64,000 bases of DNA from an uncultured Collinsella sp. (lineage in GTDB: Bacteria; Actinomycetota; Coriobacteriia; Coriobacteriales; Coriobacteriaceae), in assembly GCA_959020715.1 (NCBI GenBank), contig CAUESV010000004.1, positions 62,001 through 126,000 of the forward strand, given 5' to 3'. Under the pieces are notes generated by a model that saw only the letters and a program-made list of their open reading frames with translations, searched no databases and had not been told where the DNA came from. The translations under genes were made by a program, and so were the position numbers. Below, piece by piece: positions 26,601 through 33,672 of this stretch; within the stretch, counting starts at the first letter, position 1, and each line of letters starts with the position of its first letter.

Positions 26601-26954
26601 ACCTTCACGTACTATGTGCGCGAGAAAACTGACGGTTCGCTGTTCTCGCACTATAAATACGACAAGTCTGTCTATCGATTTGACGTCACGATGACGGACA
26701 ATACAAACGGCAAAATCGAGCCCACGAATGTGGCCTGCACCAAGATCGTTGACGCCGACGGTAATCCCATCGATGGCACCAAACCCGAGTCCACCCCCAC
26801 CTTCACCAACACCTACTCCACCACATTGCCCCTTTCTGGTATGTCGGGCGTCACTCTGACGTACCTTGCCGGCGCGGCGGTGCTTTGCGCTGCTGCGGCC
26901 TGGATGCACATTCGTCGCAAGGCGAATGCGAAGGGAGGTAAGCGTCGTGAATAA
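23628..26954 (+). CDS. Large sortase-anchored pilus adhesin/tip protein
   Basis: 1108 aa. A signal peptide ends near residue 50 (VLSLVMPPISQAIA-NDAQA). An acidic Ser/Thr/Asn-rich stretch follows, then a right-handed beta-helix (about 150-690) built from repeats such as GGGVYALNSTVNMVGGIISG and GGGVYAGAWNK. Two Spy0128/FctA-type isopeptide pilin domains come next (about 720-905 and 910-1065, ending FTNKY and FTNTYS). The cell wall sorting signal is LPLSG, a hydrophobic helix and an RRK tail. A G9 tract interrupts codons 58-60. ATG 23628 after GGGGAGGAGACATCG. First gene of a three-gene pilin operon; likely tip or host-binding subunit. Confidence 0.85.
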   Translation: MKANSDKSKQSNKATRRVLAGVLCGASVLSLVLSLVMPPISQAIANDAQAAPTEETVMGGGSSTESTDVENTNNGDTENQNSDETEGDEADPSNDVEQGQPEGKLQAEDGELSDGNAVMLAAEGGQTKTASTEIRTADDLKKLANASGVASFKLMNDVETGETIALNKDGSNITLDLNGCKIKYTSQSQPLFNITGGATLTVKDGQQVAATETTTSQTNKCGNLALMEYDTSNGIPTGLTYYVTESVANGTRTTETLKAYKAHVKGAIVACSGSKDLRLIVINSGGHLNFESGMITQDKNNCVKNLVYAAGSSAISVDGGYVCGGYCPEGAAGAGISVENSTLDISDGVIAGNYAPSGGGVYALNSTVNMVGGIISGNGTNDNEVGYGAGICAEDSMVTITNGYITNNKYQFYTDEGHKGNGCHGGGGIAAFSHNQGQKKGGLVISGGYITGNYSAEAGGGVYAGAWNKPLSGFAFYGGIIASNVAQNSEGGGIRIAAPTVGEFNVSGKKAYITNNTTNTTNDWGGGGVFVQGGNSDEGVNSARLKIYNALITKNSAKGYGGGFAACPSGKTAITDAKGIAIFGNTDANGENLSGGTNGKNEDQPPSVDGGEITDDFKRRGHEDLFLIRKSDNADYIAAVTGQMLGGGAANWSGTIDGQPTTIGKYDGVQAKYMIGLKSEPFVEDQNEAIRLATLYITGNSSNIHGGGIMTNGDVIAGSTQEVKVYPKMKLNGSKVLKDGTLKGNDFDFQLLRQNKIINEQGGISYTVPSFDSNGKLQLNGCSVVDTVKNDGDGNLTFDLGEVYADDDLVYYLVEVPGTDKNVTYDKTIYKIDPEVVRDEKKSHNVLDIKYTYYKVGSVSVTKVKNDGAGARTPETESAATVAAEGENAVIVALTSGATFTNKYTPYTSKGSWTPKVTKVVKGGEMKEFTLELADNDKFDNAETVTTDPKGEITPTADGDKSQTRSFKPIEYELNQLDKLASDSTGRGASKTFTYYVREKTDGSLFSHYKYDKSVYRFDVTMTDNTNGKIEPTNVACTKIVDADGNPIDGTKPESTPTFTNTYSTTLPLSGMSGVTLTYLAGAAVLCAAAAWMHIRRKANAKGGKRRE
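23801..23809 (+). repeat. G9 homopolymer in the adhesin coding sequence
   Basis: Nine consecutive G after ATG AT in codons just behind the signal peptide. Gain of one G puts TGA four codons downstream; loss of one G puts TAG within ten codons. This is the arrangement expected of slipped-strand phase variation. Confidence 0.7.
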
Positions 26955-28614
26955 GAAAGTTTGCTCCTTCCCGATCTTGTTTGCGCTGCTTGCCCTCCTG
27001 ATCGGCACCTGCGCGGTTGTGTTCCCCGCATCCGCGCAGGCCGCGCCGAGCGCGACCGGATCCATCACGGTGACAGGCACCGTGGCGAGCAGCTACGACG
27101 CCTACCAGATCTTTAGCGCCAACGTCGTCGACGGCGACAGCGACGCCAAGACCTTCACCGACCTTGCCTGGGCAAGCGACGCCGTGCGCGACGCCGCGCT
27201 GCCTGTGCTGCACAGCGCCGGCATGCCCAATTCCCAGACCACCGCGCGGGAAGCTGCCGAGTGGCTCGACACCGATTCCCACCTTACGAGCGCGCTGAGC
27301 GCACAGCTCGCTCGTTCCCTCCAGAGCTCTGGCCCCGTGTCCGTGGCCCTTAACGCGGGCACGGCGGCCGAGCTGCCCTGCGGCTACTGGCTCATCGTCG
27401 CCGACGACGACGCCATCGCCCAGAACGAGGCCGGCACCGCGCCGATCATGACCCTGGTCGGCGGCAGCGCCGTCACCGTCAAGCCCAAGGCGGCGACCCC
27501 CAAGGTGTCCAAGCATGTGCTGGAGGACAGCACCGCCGCTTGGCAGAAGGCCGCCGACGCCACGGTCGCCGACGACCTGTACTGGCGCCTCTCTGCCACG
27601 GTCCCGGCGGGCCTTGCCGCCTACGACACCTATACGGTGCGGTTCGTCGACACCATGAGCGCGGGGCTCGACCCCTCCAAGGTCGCCGCGAGCGTGCGCG
27701 TGTACGTGGCGGCGGGCGCGGACGGCGGCTTCGACGCTGTCTCGGCCGGCAAGGACGGGCGCGCCGGCACCGAGCCCGCGCAGGGCTGGACCGATATCAC
27801 GGCCCAGTGCGCCACCAAGGTGGCGGCGGACGGGACCTTCACCGTGCGCACCGGCGACCTGATCGCCGCGCTCGGCGGGGCCGACGCCTTCACTGCGGGC
27901 GCCCGCGTGGTCGCCGTGTACAACGCGCCGCTCAACAGCGCATGCAACCACGGCATCGCGAAGGGCAACCCCAACGAGGTCTACCTGCGCTACCCGCGCT
28001 CTCCCTTTGCCGACCAGTCCGGCGACGCCGGCTTCACCCGCACGCCGAGCGACGATGCGTGCGCCTACACCTGGGATCTCGCGCTCACCAAGCGCGGCAG
28101 CGACGGCGACAAGCCGCTTGCCGGGGCAGTCCTGAGCATCGCCGACGACCGCGGCCGCACGCTGGCGGCCGACGGCACGTGGGATGCGGAGGGCAAGGCC
28201 ACCGTCACCACGGGCGAGGACGGCCGCGTGACCGTCTCGGGCGTGGACTCGGGCAAGCTGGATGTCCGCGAGCTCAAGGCGCCCAAGGGCTACACCGCCT
28301 TTGAGGGCATGCGTTCCGTGACAGTCAAGGCCGAGGGCCTGGACGTCGACCAGGTGGCCGCCGCCAAGCCCAAGCTCACCATCACGGCCGAGTCGCCCCT
28401 ACGCGCCGACAGCGCGGACGGGTCGACGGGCAGCCTGGAGGCGTCGCTCATCAACACGCCCACCGGCATACCCCCTAGCATTACCACCGGAGGCTTTATG
28501 CCCTCGACTGGCGATATGGCAATGTACGCCGCGGTCGCCGCAGCGGTCGCCGGAGCCGCGCTCATCGTGGTCGCGCTCCTGGTCAAGCGGGGAGGTGGCA
28601 GCCATAAAGAGTAG
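26947..28614 (+). CDS. Sortase-anchored pilin subunit with SpaA/Cna-B-like domain
   Basis: 555 aa. Signal peptide to about residue 36 (VVFPASAQAA), a D2-type pilin region (about 200-400), an SpaA-like Cna-B domain (about 375-480: WDLALTKRGSDGDKPLAGAV with the E-box in VRELKAPKGY) and a sorting signal MPSTG plus membrane helix and KRGGG. GTG start at 26947, after GGGAGGTAAGCGTC, overlaps the stop of the adhesin by 8 bp, so translation is coupled. Likely a minor or basal pilin. Confidence 0.85.
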   Translation: MNKKVCSFPILFALLALLIGTCAVVFPASAQAAPSATGSITVTGTVASSYDAYQIFSANVVDGDSDAKTFTDLAWASDAVRDAALPVLHSAGMPNSQTTAREAAEWLDTDSHLTSALSAQLARSLQSSGPVSVALNAGTAAELPCGYWLIVADDDAIAQNEAGTAPIMTLVGGSAVTVKPKAATPKVSKHVLEDSTAAWQKAADATVADDLYWRLSATVPAGLAAYDTYTVRFVDTMSAGLDPSKVAASVRVYVAAGADGGFDAVSAGKDGRAGTEPAQGWTDITAQCATKVAADGTFTVRTGDLIAALGGADAFTAGARVVAVYNAPLNSACNHGIAKGNPNEVYLRYPRSPFADQSGDAGFTRTPSDDACAYTWDLALTKRGSDGDKPLAGAVLSIADDRGRTLAADGTWDAEGKATVTTGEDGRVTVSGVDSGKLDVRELKAPKGYTAFEGMRSVTVKAEGLDVDQVAAAKPKLTITAESPLRADSADGSTGSLEASLINTPTGIPPSITTGGFMPSTGDMAMYAAVAAAVAGAALIVVALLVKRGGGSHKE

Positions 28615-28722
28615 CTGGCAGCCCCACCGAGAGCGGGGCGAGACATAGCGAAGCAGATGCTAAGACACAGACAGACGATGACCGATCGAATGGGGATTAA
28701 CCGGAAAACGGAGGAAAAGAAG

Positions 28723-30516
28723 ATGAGCATGAGCAAGAACATCGCACGCCTGGCAGTAACCGCCGGCCTCACAGCAGCGCTGAGCTTCGGCGGCGTGATG
28801 GCGCCCGTGACCATGGCGTTTGCTGAGGGTACGGGGTCGACCGTCACGTTCGAGGACGCCGATTACGCTGCGTCCACGACCTATAAGGGTATCCAGATCT
28901 TCAAGGCAAAGGTCACGACGACCGGTGGGAATACGACGGTGAGTAGCATCGAATGGGCCAGCTCCGATGCCCAAACTGCTGTCGTAAACGCCATCAAGAA
29001 AAAGGATGCATCCTACAAAAGCGAGAACGCACAGGATGCTGCCGATTGGCTTAGCACCAAATCTGAAGTTACCGGGACCGATTCGAAGGTTGCTAGCGAC
29101 AACGTTCTCAGTCTAATTGCCGATGGCCTGAAGAACAGCACCACCTGGAAGGTGACGAGCGAGGGCAGTGCATCCCTTTCCGGACTCGGCGCCGGCTACT
29201 GGCTCTTCCTCACCGCTACTCCCGGTAAGCCTGCTGACAAGTCGACCGATGTGTCCACCTCTCCCGTCTACGCCGTGATCGACGGCGTGAACGCGACGAC
29301 CGTTACGCCAAAGAAGGGCGTGCCTACTGTCGAGAAGAAGGTCCTCGACGATGCCGACGCCGCCGATGCCACCGACATCAAGGGCTCCAACAAATGGAAT
29401 GATGTCGCCGATTCCCAGATCGGCCAGGAAGTTAACTACAAGCTTACCGGCACGATCGCCAGCAACTACGCTACCTTTGGCACGTATGCTTACAAGTTCA
29501 CCGACGGGCTTTCCAATGGCCTTGACTATGTCAAAGGCTCGGTTAAGGTGTACGCGCTGAACGGCGAGACTTACAGCGAGATTGAGTCGAGCAATTATAC
29601 CGTGACGGATGCTGATGCTAGCAACAACAACACGCTGACGGTCGAGTTCAAGACCGGAGACGGCAAGAAGGGCCTCAAGGACGTCGCGAGCGTGACCGCC
29701 GACACCAAGATCGTTGTCTTCTACAAGGCAAAGCTCAACGGCAACGCCGTGATTGGCAATGCAACCGACGGCAACAAGGGCGGTAACCCCAACACCGTCA
29801 AGCTCGAGTACTCCAACAACCCGTATGCCGAGGGCACGGGCGAGACGATCGAGGATACCGTCGCCGACTTCGCGTTCAAGCTCAACCTCAACAAGGTCGA
29901 CCAGGGCACCGAGAGGGGCCTTGCGGGCGCCGTCTTCACCATCCAGTCCGCTGATTCGAACACTCAAGACCAGTATATCGCCTCGAAGGACGACCCCACC
30001 GCGGGCGTCGTCGCGGGCCAGCTCGTGACCGTTGCCGACGTCAACCACCTGCCTGACTACGTGACGTTCACGTCCGACAAAGACGGCAAGATCCCCGTCT
30101 CCGGCCTCGACGCCGGCTCCTACAAGGTGACCGAGGTCAAGGCCCCCGGCGACTCCTACACCAAGGCCAAACCCTTCACCTTCAAGATCACCCCGACGTA
30201 TGACGCCGTGACCATGAAGGTGACGGAGCTTAAGGCGGAGGTTTCCGAGTACGACAAGGGCCGCAACGACATCGCCTTCGGTACGCTTGACGACACTGCC
30301 GGTGACAACAAACTGAACGGCACGGAAGGCGCCGGCACCAACGCCGCCACCGGTGAGATCACCATCAACGTCGGCAATACCAAGTCCGTCGGCCTCCCGC
30401 TGACCGGTCTCAACGGTGTGACCTTCACTTGGATCGCTGGTGGCGCGGTGCTGTGCATCGGCGTGGCGCACCTCATCCGCAGCCGTAAGCAGGCCGAGGA
30501 GTCCGAGCAGGAGTAA
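28723..30516 (+). CDS. Major pilin-type fimbrial subunit, sortase-anchored
   Basis: 597 aa. Signal peptide ending VTMAFA-EG (about 34), an N-terminal domain sharing the plan of the previous protein, an isopeptide D2-type fimbrial domain (about 210-390), an SpaA-like domain (about 390-500: FKLNLNKVDQGTERGLAGAVF, E-box VTEVKAPG), and the sorting signal LPLTG, membrane helix and RSRKQ. ATG 28723 after GGAGGAAAAGAAG. Third gene of the operon, followed by a strong terminator. The paralogous architecture with the preceding gene suggests duplication; this one has the classical sorting signal and is the best candidate for the shaft pilin. Confidence 0.85.
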   Translation: MSMSKNIARLAVTAGLTAALSFGGVMAPVTMAFAEGTGSTVTFEDADYAASTTYKGIQIFKAKVTTTGGNTTVSSIEWASSDAQTAVVNAIKKKDASYKSENAQDAADWLSTKSEVTGTDSKVASDNVLSLIADGLKNSTTWKVTSEGSASLSGLGAGYWLFLTATPGKPADKSTDVSTSPVYAVIDGVNATTVTPKKGVPTVEKKVLDDADAADATDIKGSNKWNDVADSQIGQEVNYKLTGTIASNYATFGTYAYKFTDGLSNGLDYVKGSVKVYALNGETYSEIESSNYTVTDADASNNNTLTVEFKTGDGKKGLKDVASVTADTKIVVFYKAKLNGNAVIGNATDGNKGGNPNTVKLEYSNNPYAEGTGETIEDTVADFAFKLNLNKVDQGTERGLAGAVFTIQSADSNTQDQYIASKDDPTAGVVAGQLVTVADVNHLPDYVTFTSDKDGKIPVSGLDAGSYKVTEVKAPGDSYTKAKPFTFKITPTYDAVTMKVTELKAEVSEYDKGRNDIAFGTLDDTAGDNKLNGTEGAGTNAATGEITINVGNTKSVGLPLTGLNGVTFTWIAGGAVLCIGVAHLIRSRKQAEESEQE

Positions 30517-30616
30517 CGCTCGCTCACCCATCCCTTTGGCAGGTGGGATGCGATGGCCATGAGACTTGCGGACACTTTTCTCGTCCATTGACGTTCTTGC
30601 TTTGCCATTCTCTTTT

Positions 30617-30655
30617 CGGGGCAGACTCCGCACTGGAGTCTGCCCCGTTCTTTTT
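30617..30655 (+). terminator. Strong rho-independent terminator after the pilin genes
   Basis: CGGGGCAGACTCC-GCACT-GGAGTCTGCCCCG followed by TTCTTTTT. Confidence 0.93.
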
Positions 30656-30798
30656 GGGATAACGCAGTCAGCCTCCATCGTCCGATGCGGGCACGCTCGT
30701 CATCGCGTTTCTTGACTCGTATGAGGTTCGGTTTAAGGCACGTAGGCGCACGCGCGATACGGACGGTGGACGGCATTTGCGCCGAAAGCGCAAATAAG

Positions 30799-30826
30799 AA
30801 TGCCCGGGGGTCGGATCCCGGGCATT
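30799..30826. terminator. Second hairpin, possible bidirectional terminator
   Basis: AATGCCCGGG ... CCCGGGCATT in the 470-bp gap between the pilin operon and the winged-helix gene. Only TTT follows on the plus strand. Apart from this and the preceding terminator I see nothing else in that gap. Confidence 0.5.
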
Positions 30827-31027
30827 TAACAAAAACTGAAAACTAGGCCGCCCGCGCTCCCAAACATTTACGCGGGGTGCGTCGTTTTCTATTGAGATTG
30901 TATCCCGAATCACCCCGCCGATCCGGGATATTTTGAAAACTCAAATGTAGGCTTAGGCACGAACGGTGTCTCTTTAATTCCGAAAATTATGTATAATTCC
31001 AATACAAACTGGAATCGAACGAAAACA

Positions 31028-31996
31028 ATGGAAATGAACGAAGCGTTAATCTACTTACAAGAAGCACTAGGCCTCTCCGCCAAGACCAAAACTTGGCCTG
31101 GATCCGCACGCTTGCCGCTGCATCTGCGGGCGATTGAAGTCCGCGCTGTTGACGCAAACGGTTTTTCGTTTTTGCTTGCAAGTTTGCCTACTGGCGTCGG
31201 GCTTCCCGAGGCTAAGAGGGTCTATAGTCAGCTAGCCTTGCGTGCGGAGACTCCTGTTGTCGTTTCGTTTCCTGATGCCGATGCACGTCAGCGCAAAGCA
31301 TTGGTCGCACAAGGGATTCCGTTTGTTTGCCCCGGCAGACAGGCTTTTCTTCCATTTATGGGCACGGCCTGCACGGAGAGGGGCGGTGCCCGGTTTCGCA
31401 ATCACGCGACCAAGATGTCACCCAACGCACAGGCTGCCGCAATCTGGGGAGCAGCCCAGGAGCCATATCGCCCCCATGACCTTTGTCGTGCGCTTGGGAT
31501 CTCGGCAAGCCGCGCGAGTGAGGCCATAACCGAGCTTGTTGACAGGGGGCTCGCGAGGCGCGAGCGTTGCGAGCGACGTGTCGTCGTGTTCCCTGTTGCC
31601 GTTGATCTTCTGCTCAGTGAGCACATGGCAGAGCTCTCCTCGCCTGTCTTGAAGGTCTTATTTGCAAGGAAGACGCCGCAGATCGAGTATCTTGTTGACG
31701 CCGGGGAGACGGCGCTCGCTGCGCGTTCGATGCTCGCTGCGCCGGGTACGGAACAAAAGGCCGTCTTAAGAAGTGCATGGCGTCAACTGAGTGACCTCGA
31801 AGTCGCAGACGGGGAGTTGCCGGATAACGAAACGGCGATGATCCAAGTGTGGCGCTATGCGCCCGTGTTTGCCAACTCCTCCCGTGTCGATGACATTTCG
31901 CTTGCGCTATCTTTGGCGGCAATCGACGATGAGCGAATTCAACTCGAAGTCGATCGCATGTTTGGAAAGGAATATCCATGGCAAGAAGCGCTGTAG
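31028..31996 (+). CDS. Winged-helix protein resembling AbiEi-type antitoxin/regulators
   Basis: 322 aa from the ATG at 31028. A helix-turn-helix lies at about 140-195 (RPHDLCRALGISASRASEAI then TELVDRGLARRERCERRVVV), and the end VDDISLALSLAAIDDERIQL resembles the C-terminus of regulators that pair with nucleotidyltransferase toxins. An in-frame ATG at 30989 precedes a TATAAT (30992-30997) and is unlikely. The dyad ATTCCA (30996-31001) / TGGAAT (31010-31015) overlaps the -10 and may be its own operator. The gene splits the pilins from their sortase. Assignment to the AbiEi-like group is tentative. Confidence 0.55.
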   Translation: MEMNEALIYLQEALGLSAKTKTWPGSARLPLHLRAIEVRAVDANGFSFLLASLPTGVGLPEAKRVYSQLALRAETPVVVSFPDADARQRKALVAQGIPFVCPGRQAFLPFMGTACTERGGARFRNHATKMSPNAQAAAIWGAAQEPYRPHDLCRALGISASRASEAITELVDRGLARRERCERRVVVFPVAVDLLLSEHMAELSSPVLKVLFARKTPQIEYLVDAGETALAARSMLAAPGTEQKAVLRSAWRQLSDLEVADGELPDNETAMIQVWRYAPVFANSSRVDDISLALSLAAIDDERIQLEVDRMFGKEYPWQEAL

Positions 31997-32022
31997 AAGG
32001 TCTCCAAGAATTCGAACCGTAG
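31978..32022 (+). pseudogene. 14-codon remnant starting inside the winged-helix gene
   Basis: ATG at 31978 with the ribosome site GGAAAGGAATATCC overlaps the end of the winged-helix gene, as toxin genes often overlap antitoxin genes, but the frame closes at TAG 32020 after MARSAVEGLQEFEP. It may be the stub of a lost partner gene. Confidence 0.35.
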
Positions 32023-32118
32023 GCGGCGTTTCGGTCCTAGCTGCGTTGTCCGGTGCATGAGTTTGCTAATCGGCTATTATTTGTTTAGACAACCTGAGTT
32101 GTAGAGGAGTGACCGGCG

Positions 32119-33057
32119 ATGGTGCAGGGCGCCAAACATATGAAGAGCAATAACGCCGCGGACAACGGCGGCTCAAGCCCTCAGCCCAAACCTCAACCAA
32201 AGCCCAAGCGTCGTCGCAAGCGACTGCCGCGCTGGGCCGACCGGCTCATCACCATCGTCATCATCCTTATTGGCGTGGGCCTTATGACCTGGCCGTGGAT
32301 CTTGGACCGGCTCGAGGCCTCGGGCGTGTTCAACCAGATCAGCACCGTGTCCAGCACCGTGGACGCGCTGTCTGCCGAGGAGCGCGAGCGCATCCTGCTC
32401 CAGGCGCGCTCCTTTAACGAGCAGCTGGCGGGCGAGGCCACCGAGCTCCCCGCCGACCAGATCGAGCCCTACGCCCAGCAGCTCATCTTTGACCGTGACC
32501 CCATGATGAGCTGGGTCGAGATCCCCTCCATCGACGTGAGCATGCCTATCTACCACGGCACGAGCGAAGAAGTCCTTATGGCGGGCGTCGGTCACCTGGA
32601 GGGCACGAGCCTGCCGGTGGGCGGCACTTCGACGCACTGCGTGCTCACCGCGCACTCGGGCATGCGCAACCTGAGCATGTTCGACGACATCCATTCGCTG
32701 GAGCCCGGCGACCTGGTGCTGCTGCACACCATGAACAAGACGCTCGCCTACAAGATGGTGGACTCCGAGGTCGTGCTGCCCGAGGAGATGGAGTCGCTGA
32801 CTATCGTGCCCGGCGCCGACAAAGTGACGCTCGTCACCTGCACGCCCTACGGTGTAAACGACCATCGCCTGCTGGTGCATTGCGTGCGCACCAAGTACAG
32901 CAAGAAGGACGTCGACAAGCAAAAGTCGCTGGCCGGCCGCCACTGGGGCAAGCGTGAGTTTGCCGTGCTCATCGTGGTCGTAGCCATTGTGCTGTTGCTG
33001 CTGGACATCGTGATCCACGCGGTCCGCAAACGCCGCAAGGCCAAGGCCTCGGCATAA
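32119..33057 (+). CDS. Class C (pilus) sortase
   Basis: 312 aa. A basic N-terminus and membrane segment (about 43-62) are followed by the sortase beta-barrel and a C-terminal membrane helix (about 275-297) plus basic tail, the two-helix topology of class C enzymes. Catalytic His179 (LTAHSG), Cys241 (LVTCTPYG) and Arg250 (NDHRLL) are all present. It polymerises and anchors the LPxTG-like pilins encoded upstream. ATG 32119 after AGAGGAGTGACCGGCG. Its distance from the pilins is due to the intervening winged-helix gene. Confidence 0.92.
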   Translation: MVQGAKHMKSNNAADNGGSSPQPKPQPKPKRRRKRLPRWADRLITIVIILIGVGLMTWPWILDRLEASGVFNQISTVSSTVDALSAEERERILLQARSFNEQLAGEATELPADQIEPYAQQLIFDRDPMMSWVEIPSIDVSMPIYHGTSEEVLMAGVGHLEGTSLPVGGTSTHCVLTAHSGMRNLSMFDDIHSLEPGDLVLLHTMNKTLAYKMVDSEVVLPEEMESLTIVPGADKVTLVTCTPYGVNDHRLLVHCVRTKYSKKDVDKQKSLAGRHWGKREFAVLIVVVAIVLLLLDIVIHAVRKRRKAKASA

Positions 33058-33069
33058 GACATTCTCCAG

Positions 33070-33106
33070 AACCACCACAATGGGGGCAGGCACCTTTGTG
33101 GTGGTT
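33070..33106 (+). repeat. Short hairpin repeat F2, copy C
   Basis: AACCACCACAATGG (33070-33083) and CCTTTGTGGTGGTT (33093-33106), one mismatch in the stem. It is immediately followed by F1 copy 4, mirroring the F1-F2 pairing at 22092-22211. Confidence 0.75.
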
Positions 33107-33115
33107 GGGACTTCC

Positions 33116-33180
33116 AAACCATCACAACATTCGATGAAAATTTCGATTTTGACGAAAGGCGTCGAATGTTGTGATGGTTT
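33116..33180 (-). repeat. Dispersed palindromic repeat F1, copy 4 (inverted orientation)
   Basis: Arms AAACCATCACAACATTCGA (33116-33134) and exact complement (33162-33180), 19 bp. The loop on the minus strand carries TCGTCAAAATCG, matching the core of the other copies. Confidence 0.9.
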
Positions 33181-33360
33181 TCGTTGTGGGCGAGACGGTT
33201 TTCGCTATGGACGGTGCGGTTTCGCTGAAGAACCGCCGGCCCGCAGCCTGCCAACCGCCGTCCTCGTTACGTTTTCGCTGCATTTGGGTAAAGCACCTGC
33301 TCCAAGCGGCGTTGCCTTGTATACTAGAGCGGTTTATCTGTTATGCGGAAGGGAGCGCCT

Positions 33361-33672
33361 ATGGCACTCAGCGAGAAAGACGTGCGCGGCATCGCCGAGT
33401 ACGCAAAGATCGCACTGACCGATGACGAGCTCACCCAGATGACGTCCTACATGAACGACGCCGTCCAGATGCTCGAGCCCGTCTTGCAATATGACTTGCC
33501 CGACGTGGAGCCCACGTTCCATCCCATCGGAAGCCTGTCCAACGTGATGGGCGACGACCTGCGCGAGCCCGAGCGCGACCTGCCGCTCGACGTTGCGCTC
33601 GAAAACGCCGGCAGCGCGCGCGACCGTTACTTCCGTGTGCCGTCCATTTTGGGAGAGGGGGAGAGCGAGTAA
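33361..33672 (+). CDS. gatC: Asp-tRNA(Asn)/Glu-tRNA(Gln) amidotransferase subunit C
   Basis: 103 aa, the usual length. N-terminal helices with KIALTDDELTQM and the C-terminal LREPERDLPLD and DRYFRVPSIL stretches typical of GatC, which stabilises the GatA-GatB interface. ATG 33361 after GGAAGGGAGCGCCT. Overlaps gatA by one base. Confidence 0.95.
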   Translation: MALSEKDVRGIAEYAKIALTDDELTQMTSYMNDAVQMLEPVLQYDLPDVEPTFHPIGSLSNVMGDDLREPERDLPLDVALENAGSARDRYFRVPSILGEGESE

